A stretch of 64,000 nt of DNA from Ailurus styani (Eukaryota; Chordata; Mammalia; Carnivora; Ailuridae): NCBI GenBank assembly GCA_002007465.1, contig LNAC01000350.1:1-64000 (forward strand). The letters run 5' to 3'. Below the pieces are notes generated by a model. The model was given only the letters and a program-made list of their open reading frames with translations. It did no database searches and had not been told where the DNA came from. Shown here one piece after another: positions 12,241 through 24,391 of the stretch (position 1 is the first letter of the stretch; each line of letters starts with the position of its first letter). The position numbers and the translations under genes are program-made.

Positions 12241-14244
12241 TTTCTTTTTCTTTCTTTACAATTTTGGGATCAAGTGTCTTCTAACAGACAAAAATACATC
12301 CAGGACTAAGGGTAGCACCTTGTTCTGTCTACCTGTTTGATTATATTCTCTTCCCCCTGCCTTTTTTTTTTCTTTTTTGGTTTCTGACCTCTTCTGATTT
12401 GCCTCGTGTATATTTTACTGGGGTCATGGTTGATATTTTTATTTTTTATTTCTTTATTGTTCTCTTGTTCATCTATTCTTCTCTGGACAAAATGAGCAGA
12501 AGGAAAAATTCCCAGAAAAAAGAACATGAAGCAGTAATCACTGTGAGAGACTTAATAAATATGGATGTTGGTAAAATGTCAGAGCTAGAATTAAGAACAG
12601 TGTTTATAAAGATACTAGCTGGGCTTTAAAAAAGCATAGAAGACACAAGAGAATCCCTTTCTGGAGAAATAAAAGAATTAAGACCTAATAAGTTTGAATT
12701 AAAAAATGTATTGCTGAGATGAAATCAACAATGGAGGCTTTTACTGCTAGGATAAATGAAGCAGAAAAGAGAATAAGTGATATAGAAGATAAAATTATGG
12801 AGAATAAAGAAATGGAACAAAAGAGAGATAAGCAATTACTGGACCATGAGGAGAGGGTTTGAGAGATTAGTGATAATATAAAGCAAAATAAGATTAGAAT
12901 TATTGGGGTCTCAGAGGAAGAAGAAAGAGAGGAGCAGAAGTTATATTTGAGCAAATTATAGCTGAGACCATCCCTAATCTGGGGAAGGATATAGGCATTC
13001 GAGTCCAGGACATTCTCCCTCAAAATGAATAAATATAGATCAACACCTTGACAAATAACAGTGAAGCTTGCAAATTTCAGAGAGAAAAAGAAAATCTTGA
13101 AAGCAGCTTGAGACAAGTTTTAACCTATAAAGGTAGAAATATTACACTGCAGAAGACCTATCCACAGAGATCTGGCAGGCCAGAAAGGACTGACGTGACA
13201 TGTTCAGGGTACTAAATAAGGAAAACATGGAGCCAAGAATACTTTATCTAGCAAGGCTGTGATTCAGAATGGAAGGAGAGCTAAAGAGCTTCTAGGACAA
13301 ACAGAAACTAAAAGAATTTGTGATCATTAAACCAGCCCTACAAGAAATATTAAAGGGGATCTTGCAAGTGAAGAGAGAGCCCAGAATTAACATCAACCAG
13401 AAAGGAATAGAGACAATACACAGAAGCAGTGATTTTACAGGTAATACAATAGGACTAAATTCATATATTTCAATAGTTACTCTGAATGTAAATGGGCTAA
13501 ATGCTCCAATCAAAAGACACAGGGTGTTAGATTGGATAAAAAAGCAAAACCCATTGATATGCTGTCTACAGGTGTAGACAGGTGAGACAGGGAGGTGAGA
13601 CAGGGTGTCTCATTTTAGACCCAAAGACTCCTCCAGACTGAAAGTGTGAGAGTAGAGAACCATTTATTATGCTAATGGACATCAAAAGAAATCTAGGGTA
13701 GCAATCCTCATATTAGACAAATTAGATTTTAAACCAAAGAGTATAGTAAGGGATGAAGAGGAACACTATATCATACTTAAAGTGTCTATCCAACAAGAAG
13801 ATCTAACAGTTATAAATATTTATATGCCCAACTTGGGAGCAGCCAATTATATCAACGAATTAATAACAAAATTAAACACATTGATAATAATACAATAAGA
13901 GTAGGGGCCTTTAACACCCCACTCACAGCAATAGACAGATCATCTAAGCAGAAGATCAACAAGTAAACAAAGGCTTTGAATGGCACACTGGACCACATGG
14001 ACTTCACAGATATATACAGAGCATTCCACCCTAAAGCAACAGAATACACGTTCTTTTTGAGGGCACATGGAACATTTTCCAGAAGAGATCACATACTGGG
14101 TCACAAATCAGGTTTCAACAGGTACCAAAAGATTGAGATTATTCCCTGCATATATTTAGACCATAGGGCTTTGAAACTTGAATTCAGTCACAAGAGGAAA
14201 TTTGGAAGGAACTCAAATACTTGGAGGTTAAAGTGCATCCTATA

Positions 14245-14438
14245 GGGCACCTGGGTGGCTCAGTGGGTTAAAGCCTCTGCCTTTGGCTCAGGTCATGATC
14301 TTAGGGTCCTGGGATCGAGCCCCGCATCGGGCTCCCTGCTCAGTGGGGAGCCTGCTTCCTCCTCTCTCTCTGCCTGCCTCTCTGCCTGCTTGTGATCTCT
14401 CTCTGTGTCAAAATAAATAAATAAAATCTTTAAAAAAA
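14245..14438 (+). mobile_element. CAN SINE inside L1 #2
   Basis: A full-length copy with head 'GGGCACCTGGGTGGCTCAG', CT-rich body, AATAAA-type tail and A-run. The TSD 'AAGTGCATCCTATA' is at 14231-14244 and 14439-14452, so it is younger than its host L1. Confidence 0.97.
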
Positions 14439-15111
14439 AAGTGCATCCTATAAAAGAATGCATGGGTCAACCAGGAAATTAAAGAGGAATTAAGATTTCA
14501 TGGAAACAAATGAAAATGAAAACTGTTCAAAATCTTTGGGATACCGCAAAGGCAGTCCTAAGAGAGGAAGTACATAGCAATAAAAGCCTTTCTCAAGAAA
14601 TTAGAAAAGTCTCAAATACACAAGGTAACCTTATATGTAAAGGAGCTGGAGAAAGAACAGCAAATAGAGCCTAAGCCAAGCTGGAGATGAGATATAATAA
14701 AGATTAGAGCAGCAATCAATCAAATTAAAACCAAAACAACAGTAGACCAGATCAATGAAACTAGAAGCTGCTTGTTTGAAAGAATTAATAAGATTGATAA
14801 ACCCCTAGCCAGACTTATCAAAAAGAGAAAAGACCCAAATTAATAAAATCATGAGTGAAAGAGGAGAGATCATGACCAACACCAAGGAAATACAATTATA
14901 AGAACATATTATGAGCAACTATACACCAAAAAATTACACAATCTGGAAGAAACGGAGGCATTCCTAGAGATGTGTAAACTACCAAAACTGAAATAGGAAG
15001 AAACAGAAAACCTAGACAGACCCATAACCAGTAAGGAAATTGAAACAGTAATCAAAAATCTCCCAACAAACAAGAGTCCAGATGGCTTCCCAGGGGAATT
15101 CTATCAAACAT

Positions 15112-15191
15112 TTGTGTGTGTGTGTGTATATATCTCAAACATTCGATATATCAATGATATATCAAACATATATCATTTGTGTTTATATGTG

Positions 15192-15223
<32 letters not shown>

Positions 15224-15240
15224 CACACACTCACACACAC
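15112..15240. repeat. complex TG/TA/CA simple repeat at the L1 #2 deletion junction
   Basis: TG, TA and CA tracts are mixed with three 'TCAAACAT' copies. They replace about 2 kb of expected ORF2. Confidence 0.85.
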
Positions 15241-15671
15241 AATGGAATATTACTTAGCCATCAGAAAGGATGAATACTTTCCATTTAAATGATGTAGATA
15301 GAACTGGAGGATGTTAGGCTGAGCAAAGTCAGTCAGAAAGACAATTATATGATTTCACTCATATGTGGAATATAAGAAAGAGCATAGAGGATCATAGGGG
15401 AAGTGAGGGAGAACTGAATGTGAAGTAATCAGGGAGAAAAACTATGAGAGACTCTAAACAATAGGAAACAAACTGAGGGTTGCTGGAGGGTAGGGGGTTG
15501 GGGGGATGGGCTAACTGGGTGATAGGCATTAAGGAGGGCACATGTTGTGATGAGCACTGGGTGTTACATGCAACTGATGAATTATTGAAACCTACATCTG
15601 AAACTAATGATGTACTATATGTTGGCTAATTGAATTTACATAAAAATAAATAGAAAAAATCTACTGGGGAG

Positions 15672-16538
15672 AATAGGGGAAAAAATGTGAATTCTTGGGC
15701 CCCGTATCCTGAAATTTGGCTCTCAAGGGTTGAGGAAGAGTCAGGAATCACAATTTTCAACAGACTCCCAAATTTTAGAGATACATATTGAAGTTGGACA
15801 GCCACTTGTCTTGAGTTCACTACATATTCTCTTATCTCCTCCCAACACCACTGTGAAGTCAGTAGGACTGGTATTATCCCCTTGTACAGATGAAATTGAG
15901 ATTCAAAAGAGAATCATGGATTGCTAAGAGGCAAAGTAATACTCCACTCAGTGCTAGTGATAGTGAATATCACCCTGCCTCATTATTATGCTACTGCCCA
16001 CAATTTCATACAGAAAATCTCACTCAATTTTTTTTTCTTTTTTTTAGTTTACCAAAGTGATACCTTTATTTTAGAAAATCCATAAAGGTACAAAAATTAA
16101 CTAAACATTTTATCCCACTATTCATATATATTAATTCATTTCTACATATGTTTTACCTGTTTTTGAAAAACTAAAATCTAATTATATTTTAATAGCTTTT
16201 AGTAACCTTCCTAAAATTAATGTATTATGAATTTATCCATCTGTTAAACATTTTCTTCAACATTATTTTCAATGGTAATATAGTCTTCTTTGTGGACATA
16301 AAATTCTGTAACCAATCCACTGTTGATGGACAATTTGATTATTTCGATTTTTTACTATTACAAAAAGGAGTTTTGAATGTTAGGCAGCTGAAAGGGGAGT
16401 TTGGGACTATATTGTAGCTATCCAGGGAAAATGAAGCCAAATTTTGAGGTCATTATATTAAAAGTGTACAGTGTCTGAAATGATATGGACTATTTCCACA
16501 ATCACTAAAAAGATTACTTTATGTTGTTTTCTTAACAG
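15672..16538. other. end of upstream intron
   Basis: It contains a MIR-like core on the minus strand (about 15810-15930) and an old antisense L1-like fragment (about 16040-16390, e.g. 'ATCCACTGTTGATGGACAAT'). It runs up to the exon a acceptor. Confidence 0.5.
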
Positions 16539-16623
16539 GAACAAGACCATTTTGTTTTACTTTAACTTGTTCAGCTGTACCAGTCCTTCTGTGGTGGTAA
16601 ACCTACAGTGCCCTACCACACAG
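16539..16623 (+). CDS. SLC44A5: SLC44A5 exon a (first exon in window)
   Basis: The exon is 85 bp, with acceptor 'cttaacag' and donor 'gtaagg'. It begins with one base that completes a codon from an exon left of the window, then encodes residues 1-28: '[18 protein letters not shown]' followed by '[10 protein letters not shown]'. It lies in the large extracellular loop after the first membrane segment. Asn1 is in an N-K-T glycosylation motif, and Cys13 and Cys24 are candidate disulfide residues. It ends in phase 0. I searched 1-16538 by eye for the preceding exon and did not find it. Confidence 0.93.
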
Positions 16624-17829
16624 GTAAGGCAAAAGAGTGTTGCAATTTTGAACATTCTTGGACAAAAGAATAAGCAATTCCATTTGAATTGTGTGTGTGT
16701 ATAGTTAATGATAAATTTATGGAAGGTGGGAAGACATAAGCATGAGCTCATGTTTTTTCATAAACAATCAAAATAAGACAGGATTAATCATTGTAGTATC
16801 ACTAAAGATTGTCAGTGATTCTGTTGAACCACCTAATTTTATAAAATGAATAAACTGCAGCCCTGAGAAGTGGCATTTTTCTCAAGGTCAGTATTAGGAA
16901 GAGCAAAGCTAGCCACTATAACTAATAAACTTGGGTTTTCTTAGTGACTTAACACAATAAAGTTTATTTCTGGTCATGTTACAGTATAAGGCTGGTGTTT
17001 ATGGTCAGTGGGAAGCTCCTTTCATCTGGTGGCTCTGCGTTAAATCCTTCTCATCATCTGCATCTACCTGCCAGAAGGAAACAGAAGATAAATAAGCATC
17101 TCTGCTCTTAAAAGCCTTGGTTTAGAAGTGTTCGCACATTGCATTTCTACCTATACAACATGTATATTATTTTAATATGTTCACACCTAGATGCAAGGAG
17201 GAAGCACTAAAGCAATGCCATTGTGGATAAAGGACAGACTTCAATGGGCAGTTAGTTGGGTCTTCCACATTCTATCCCTCTGTCCTCCAGAATACCCTTC
17301 TTCCCAAGGGAGACAACCCAGCATCCCACGTGGTACTATCTTTAACCCAAAGTCCAAGGATCTCTGGGTGATGCATCTTCGGTCAGGTCTTTACATTGAA
17401 TGCACAATGGGAAATGAGGCTAGGACTATTAGAATACAAACTCCAGATCAGAAAAGGAGGAGTGATAAATGCACAATGGTTTCTGGTGCATGGCACTGGA
17501 AAACATTCTTATTCAACCTGGATTGTATTCCCCATTTCATCCTATGGCCCTTCACTCAACTACTTGGAAGGTTATTTCTTGTCTGCTAGCCTCAGACTAC
17601 ATCACTGCTGACCATTGAAGATACATGCTTTTTTGTGGGCCATAGAACTTTGAAGCTCCCTTTATGTTGTGCAAATTTAGCACCTCAAAGATTATTTTAA
17701 CAGTCATAGGCCTTTTCAGATTGGGTCATGAGCTCTTTGGCAGCACAACCACCTCAAAGATGCAACAGGCTTCTAACTTATTTGCTTCCTCTTTTTTCCA
17801 TGTATTAGCCATATAACCATACTCAAATA
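16624..17829. other. intron a-b, left part
   Basis: No exon seen. About 16930-17300 looks like an old interspersed repeat that I could not name. Confidence 0.4.
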
Positions 17830-20567
17830 TCTTCTCTGATCTAGTTTATAAATCTGCTTGCTTGCTCTCTTCCTCATCTCTCTCAAAGACTTTTGATATT
17901 TTATTTCCTGGTGAGACTAAAGCTAACTTGAAATATTGGAATCTTAGTTCTGTGACTACCTCTACCACAAGACTTTGTTTTCTGACACAACCACCCACTC
18001 CCAAGATCAAATCCTTGACCTTGTCATACCAGTAATTACCACCCTTCGTAATCTCAACTTCAGACATCCCAATGTCTGACCATCTCAGTCCCTCTAACAT
18101 TCCAATTACAATCATTCTACATCACTGGGACCTACAAATCCCTGATGTTAACCCCTTCACACTATCCCTTAGTTCCTTCATGTTTTCATTTCCCTCTCTG
18201 TCTGACTTAGATTTCATGACCCCTCTTTAAATTCACTTCTTTATATAAACCCTCAACTCGTTTGCCCCCTCCCACATTGTTGTACTTCCCTGCAAAACTT
18301 CATCCCTATCTAAGTGCAACTCTCTGCCTATTCTATGCCTGTACTCAGGCAGCTGTGAGTTGTTGGAGAAAAGATATATAATAGTTCTTTTGATTCAGAA
18401 CGACTAATCTCAGTGGGCCCTTAGTGCTGTCCCGCAACCACACTACAAACCTCTTGTCTGTTCACTAGCCTAGTCTTCTAGAAAACAATTTCAAAGCTTT
18501 TCCTCTTAAACCTCTAAGAACTCTGTCCCAACCTCTTTGACTTTTCTTCCTATTGTACTGAGAAAGTAGAAGTGTTAAGAAGACAACTTTTAAAAACTCC
18601 TACAGTAACATCCTCTTGCCTACCTGTCATCATTTGTGTTCATATACTTGTTCAGCCTTTCCTTGTCATAATGTGGATGAACCGCCTGTGCTCCTAAGGT
18701 CAGCCCATCCATTTGTGCACTCTATCTCACACATTCAAATGCATCATTCCAGGAATTTTCTGTTAGTTTTTTTTAATCACCATTTTTCCTTCTCTACTAA
18801 ATCATCCCCATCAGTATGCAAACATGCTGTTATTTCTTCTATCTCAAAAAATTCTCTCCTTGATCCCACACACCCCACCCTCCAGGTACTGCTTCATATC
18901 TCTGTACCTCTTTTTTGCAAAAGTCCTCAGAGAGGACTATTTTATACTAAGAGGACTATAGACTATTTTATAAGATAGCCTATATTCAATGTGTCTGAAT
19001 CCTCACTTCTCATTCAGGCTTTTATTCCTACTTCAATTTTCTCCAGATAATACCATTGAAATCCATATTATTAAACCAATGGCTAATTCTTATTTCCACA
19101 TTTATTTGATCTAGCAGCATTGTTTAATCAAGCTGTCTTCCTTAAAACACTTTCTTGACTTGGCTTTTAGGACACGGCATTCTTCTAGGTTTCCTCCCAA
19201 CTCTCTGGATACTCCCTGTTAGTATCCTTTGCTGGTTTTTCTTCATCTTTCCAACATCATGTAAATGTTGGAGTTCCCTCCCATCACCAAGCTTAGTCCT
19301 TCTCAAAATCTACATTTACTCTTTTGGTGATGTCATCTAGTCTTATGGTTTCAACATCATCTATATGCCGCCCTCCCTAATTTATATCTCCAGAGAAGTC
19401 TGGTCCCTCAACTCCTGATCTTTATATCCAACCACCTGTGCAGTGTCTCTTCATGGATATTGAGTTGGTATCTCAAATTTAACATCTCCAAAACTCAATT
19501 CCTAACCTCTGACTTCATCCTTAAAATTGTTTTCCCATCCTAGCAGCCTTCCCTCTTTCGGTAAAGGCCAGCTCCAAATACCATGGAATCAATTCTTCAT
19601 TCCTCTTTTTCTCTTATACTCATGTGTGAATTTTCAGCTAATTCCTCTGGTCTCCATTCAAAATATACCTAGACCAAACTACTTTTTCCCATCTCCTCCT
19701 TTTTTTCAAGGAACCATTGTCTCTTATCTACATTAGTTCAGTGACCTCCTGACTGGGCTCTCTGACTCTATCCTTGCCCTTATTTCTACCCCTTACAGTC
19801 TCTTTTCTACTCAGCAGCTAGTGTGATCCTATTAAAGATGTCCCATTTATGTTTCTCCTTCATTCAACCCTCATCCCCGTAGCTTCCCAAGTTACTGAGA
19901 TTAAAAGCAAAGTCTTAACGGTGGCCTTACAGGACCCTTCACTGTCTGTCCAACTTTGACTGCATTTGCTGTAATTCTCTCTCTGCTTATTGCACTTGGG
20001 TTATATTACCCATCTGTTGTCTGTGAAAGGAGTGTTCCTGCCTCAGAGCCTTGGACTTCGCTGTTCTCTCTGCCTAGAGTACTCTTTCTCCAAATGCCTA
20101 TGGCTGGATCAATAGTCCCCACGTCTTTCCTCAAATGTTACATTTTTAGGGAGGCCTTCCTTGATTACGCATTTAAAACTGGAATCCTACCTAGCTACCT
20201 TTTATCCTCTAACCTCCTTTCTAGCCTTATTTATCTCTATAGCACTTATTACCACCTTATAACAAACATTTTACTGATTTGTTGTTCTCCATCTCTCCTC
20301 TATTAGAAAGTAAAGAGCTTAAGGGCAAAGGTTTTCATTTTATTCACTGTGTTTCCAGTGCCTTGATCACAGTCTGTCTTTTAAATGCTGGTGACACATG
20401 TATGGACTATGCTGGCAGTTAACAAAAAACATAATGCATAAAAATATGGCTTGGATCAGTAGATACACTAATGCCTGGCAGACTAAAAGCAAGTCTCCAT
20501 TACTGGCTCAGAACAGGCTCGGAGTAGATGGTCAATAAGTATTTGTTGAAGGAATAAATGAGTAATT
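17830..20567 (+). mobile_element. long LINE-2 (L2) element, sense
   Basis: About 2.6 kb of CT-rich sequence follows the L2 ORF2-to-3'-end order: 'CCTTGACCTTGTCATACC', 'CTTGACTTGGCTTTTAGG', 'GGTGATGTCATCTAGTC', 'ATATCTCCAGAGAAGTCTGG', 'AGTGTGATCCTATTAAAGA', 'TGTTCCTGCCTCAGAGCC', and the terminus 'GTCAATAAGTATTTGTTGAA'. The reading frame is long dead. Most mammalian L2 copies are a few hundred bases, so this is a long survivor. It is split at 20362/20508 by a 145-bp insertion. Confidence 0.85.
20363..20507 (+). repeat. 145-bp inverted repeat, left arm (inserted in L2)
   Basis: This segment is the reverse complement of 20906-21050, with 3 mismatches in 145. Just outside it the L2 3' end continues: 'TTTCCAGTGCC' on the left and 'TCAGAACAGGCTCGG' on the right, which are adjacent in L2. 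It is therefore an insertion into L2, not part of it. Confidence 0.95.
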
Positions 20568-20905
20568 AATATCTTCCTACTCCCAGTCTAGGAAATTTTC
20601 CACTGTATAAATCCATCATTCCCATGATGAAACAAAAATATCTGTACATTGTTTTTGTACGTGCCCATGTACATGTTGTTTACATTTATGTAAATATGCC
20701 ATAGATTACTTACTAGATCATGCTTTTTTCATAGCAAATATAGTGTTTTAACCTATAGTATAGCTCTTCTACTCACCAAATTCTGACTTGTATTAGAATG
20801 AATTATATGAATTGAAGATATAAAAATAATGATGAAGAACTACATTTAAAGTGCCCCTTTGTGGTTACACAAAGAATCTGAATTGAGTCAGAATATATTT
20901 TCGCT

Positions 20906-21050
20906 GCCAGTAATGGAGACTTGCTTTTAGTCTGCCAGGCATTAGTGTATGTACTGATCCAAGCCATATTTTTATGCATTATGTTTTTTGTTAACTGCCA
21001 GCATAGTCCAGACATGTGTCACCAGCATTTAAAGGACAGACTGTGATCAA
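20906..21050 (-). repeat. 145-bp inverted repeat, right arm (likely source copy)
   Basis: It lies in non-repetitive-looking intron 398 bp after the left arm and is the probable donor, because its flanks show no sign of insertion. Transcribed together, the arms could form a long RNA hairpin in the SLC44A5 pre-mRNA. Confidence 0.95.
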
Positions 21051-21293
21051 TTAGGGTACTGTACCTCAATGTGACCTTCATTTTTGGCTAATTATATGTT
21101 GATTGCTACTAATCAGCATCGTATTTGAAATGAACAAATTGGTCTGATAGAGGAAGAGAGTAAAGAGCAGTTGCTGTATTGTATTTTAACAGCTCATTTT
21201 TGTCTGGAATGAAATTTGATGTGCTTCTTTTTAACAAACCACTTTTTGCCATTTAGATTACTTTCTTATATATGTTGCATACACAGCACTTTT

Positions 21294-21496
21294 TTTAAAA
21301 AAAAAGATTTTATTTATTTGTTTGACAGAGATATAGAGAGAGAGGGCACAAGTAGGCAGACCAGCAGGCAGAGAAAGAGGGAGAAGCAGACCGTCTGTCG
21401 AGCAGGGAGCCCAATGCGGGGCTCGATCCCAGGACTCTGGGATCATGACCTGAGCCAAAGGCAGGCCTTAACCGACTGAACCACCCAGGCACCCCC
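21294..21496 (-). mobile_element. CAN SINE, antisense
   Basis: The complement of tail, body and head is in order. The TSD 'ACAGCACTTTT' is at 21283-21293 and 21497-21507. Confidence 0.96.
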
Positions 21497-22867
21497 ACAG
21501 CACTTTTAATATGGAGTATACATTGTATGTGTGTGTATTTAGGAATACAGAAGTCATGGTCCCAACTCCGTAGTTCCTACTGTCACTTAAGGCCTATGAA
21601 AACATTAGTACTTTGAGTATTCATTTTTATAAATCCATTTAAATGTACCCAATAGGCGAATTAGTGAAGTTATCTTTCAAAGCCATATTATTATCAAAGT
21701 CTAAATGTAAAGTGTCTTCCAATATGTTAAAGGTTTACTCAGTCAGCTTAGCTCCAATCAGAGTGAAATTTTGACATTTGTATTGATGATAACCTTAGCC
21801 TTCTTTTAAAAAAATGTAAGCACGTTAGGGGCTTTGAATGTCCCTAAACAGTTCTTCGGCTTTTGCAGAAAGATACCTGTGAAATTTAAATATTTCCTCT
21901 AGAGGTGTGTGAGTGTGTGTGCACGTGTGCATGAGTGCCTATGTCTATATGAGAAACTGACAAAGAGAAAATACATACAAAGGTGTGAATGTGGAGACAG
22001 GTTGTTTGCCTTGTCAGAACTTCTAGAAGAAATTCGGTTGTTGCTGCTGCTACTACAAAACAACATTAACTGTGAGATTTGACATATCCATTTAGTTATC
22101 CACCTCTTACCTTAGCTGTGGAGTTGGCACCAAATATTTTTGTGTGCAGTAGAAACATGACCCAAATAATGGGAAAGAGCTGTCAGCTCAGTAGCAGTGT
22201 TTTTTCCTAGCTGCCAATGGATTGAGCTAGAATCTGGCCAGTGAGAAGTTAACAAAGTACAGCAGGGTTATGGAACAAGTCAGAGCTGAGAAGGCTTTCA
22301 TAAGGAGGAACGGAAGGTGGGGAAGAGAATGCATAGACTGCAACTCTCGTGGCCTAATAGGATCTTTGTTTTTGTTTTTGTTTTTTTCATTACAAACAAA
22401 AGCAAAACCAATGCAGTGTATCTTCTCAGATTCTGCTTTCTCTCTGTGGAGTTCCTAATTGGATTTCAGTCACTCCACAGTGGCTCTGTGGACTACTAGC
22501 ACAGTGATCTCATTTGGTATTAATAGGCCCTCTAAGGGCATTAATGTAAAGTAATCGCATTGATGACCTCTCTGCCCACATTTGGCTGGTGTTGTTGGTA
22601 AAAGACTATATTGGGCCACAAATAGCCCCAATTTTGTTAGTTTCTTATAGTAATAAGTCCCCAATTATATTTTGAGAATTGTTGAGAATTCACTGGCACA
22701 GATAGTTATTAGTGGCATAAGTTATCAATATTTGCAAAATTCTAACCCTGAAAATACATAAACTAAGGCAAAATTAATCTTGCAAAAATTAATCTTGCAT
22801 TATACTCTTATCTACTAACTCAGAAACTAATAAGGAAATATTTTATTAGAGATCCATCACTGTCCTA

Positions 22868-23130
22868 TGGTAGTGGTCACATGAATCTAAACATGGTAAA
22901 ATTGTGTAGAAATGTATATGCATGCATGCACACACACAAATAAATTAGTGCATGTAGGACTGGTGAAATCTAAATAAGGTTAGTGGGTGGTAATAATATC
23001 AATTTTTTGGTTGTGATATTGTTCTGTAATTGTGCAATTATTACCATCGGATAAAACTGGGTGGAATACGGTATTTCTCACAGCTACAAGTAGATCTACA
23101 GTTATCCCAAAATCAGAAGTTAAAAACAAG
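22868..23130 (+). mobile_element. old L1 3' end, sense
   Basis: 'CATGAATCTAAACATGG', a short CA tract, 'ACTGGTGAAATCTAAATAAGG' wording and 'GATATTGTTCTGTAATTGTG' follow the 3' UTR order of an ancient L1ME-type element. Confidence 0.65.
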
Positions 23131-23373
23131 TCTATCATTGTACACCTATTTTCTTAACACAAATTGTCAAAAAGGCAAGGAGTAGAGATTGATAAACTAT
23201 TACATGAAATTTATTTTTTACATAAATTAGAAAATTGATGTAAGTTTCTTAGATGGAAATGGTGCTTTTCTCTTTTTAGTGGTAGATAGTTTAGAAGTCT
23301 AATCTTACAGATACTTCCTTGGTTTGTTCCATTCAGTTGAGTCCCCACCACTGTGTTTTCCTTTTCTTCACAG

Positions 23374-23502
23374 ATCTGTGTCTCCAAGTGCCCAGAAAAA
23401 TTTCTAACCTATATGGACATACAATTTGCATACAGAACAAACAAACACTATTGGACATACTACAGTCAGTTCTGCAAATCCCCTTTTGTTAAGCCTATGA
23501 AG
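23374..23502 (+). CDS. SLC44A5: SLC44A5 exon b
   Basis: The exon is 129 bp and phase 0 at both ends (43 codons, residues 29-71), with acceptor 'ttcttcacag' and donor 'gtatgt'. It starts '[13 protein letters not shown]' and ends '[11 protein letters not shown]'. It continues the extracellular loop and adds Cys30, Cys34 and Cys62. Its middle (about residues 44-60) differs from the human form as I remember it more than the rest of the gene does, which suggests a fast-changing exposed loop. Confidence 0.94.
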
Positions 23503-24330
23503 GTATGTGTGTTTAAGCTTAAAACTAGAGAAGAATTTAACTTTCAGTCTCAAGTATAAGATGAGCATTTGTAATGGACAAGCTCCTAAATCATCTAGGA
23601 AATGATTATGTATTATTCCACTAAGACACAAATGCACATGCACATAAAATTTACATGCACCATTTATAACATATCATTGTGTAGACTTCAGGTGTTATGC
23701 AAGACTCTTAAGTCTGTTCCCCGAACAGACTTTTCCCTGAAAGCAACAAATTCTCTACTTGGCTGGGGTTTTTTGCCATCAAGATATAGTAGCTAACTAA
23801 TGGTAATATTAATATTACCATCTCATTAATGTGGTGATGAAGATCCATGGCTACTTAGTAACAAGTAGAATTTTACTTCCAAACCCAATTTGATAATTAT
23901 TAATTTAAAAAAATCCTCAAATCCTACAGAGGTTGAGACTTATAAAGGAATTCTAAAGCCCATTATATTAAATAGTGTTAATGGCTTCTAACTTAAGAGA
24001 AGGTGCTGTTTTTCAGGACAAAAAAAATTAAAGCATTAGAGACTCAGAATGTGACTAAGACATAGATACACACTTTGAAAAGTGTGTCTTGACTTCAGTG
24101 GGTCTGGCTTTATTATTGTTGATTTGATTGAATTACATTTAGGACATTTTAGAGCATTTGTCAAATAAGTATGTGTGTGTGATAATCTTAAAATCACTTT
24201 TATTAGGGGAGTATTATGAAATGAAATAATTATGGGGTTAAATTTCCGAAGAACACAATTTTTATACTGAGAATACAAGTTGTCATAACATAGCCTTTGA
24301 AATGCTAACATACTGGTCTTTCCATTTTAG
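23503..24330. other. intron b-c
   Basis: 828 bp, AT-rich, no repeat or gene recognised. Confidence 0.6.
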
Positions 24331-24391
24331 ACTCTCTCACAAGTCTTACTGGATGATGATTGTCCAACAGCAATTTTTCCAAGCAAACCAT
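24331..24391 (+). CDS. SLC44A5: SLC44A5 exon c
   Basis: The exon is 61 bp, with acceptor 'ttccattttag' and donor 'gtaagt'. It encodes residues 72-91, including the diagnostic 'LLDDDCPTAIFPSKP', and ends after the first base of the codon for Phe92. It lies in the extracellular loop just before the 'RCFP' motif. Confidence 0.94.

Larger units (their letters stand above)
11455..15663 (+). mobile_element. L1 #2, sense, 5' UTR and ORF1 present, ORF2 core deleted
   Basis: The 5' UTR runs from about 11455 to 12490. ORF1 starts at the ATG at 12492 ('MSRRKNSQKKEHE') and is broken by stops. ORF2 begins near 13460 with the endonuclease start 'LNVNGLNAPIKRHR' and runs, with lesions, to '[13 protein letters not shown]' wording near 15110. 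There it is cut by a simple-repeat tract and resumes at the ORF2 end ('AATGGAATATTACTTAGCC', 15241). The reverse transcriptase core is absent. An approximate TSD is 'CTGGGGAG' at 11447-11454 and 15664-15671. A SINE sits inside. Confidence 0.85.
21051..23373. other. intron a-b, right part
   Basis: It holds an antisense SINE, a TG-rich stretch near 21905-21930 and an old L1 3' end. No further exon is seen. Confidence 0.55.

Noticed and set aside
1..16538. Earlier SLC44A5 exons
   Set aside because: I searched for the segment preceding exon a (expected to end with a two-base partial codon and contain the end of membrane segment 1) and found no candidate with splice sites.
18616..20306. Open frames of 60-120 codons on + with Ser/Leu/Pro-rich products
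   Set aside because: They are decayed LINE-2 sequence with a CT-rich composition.
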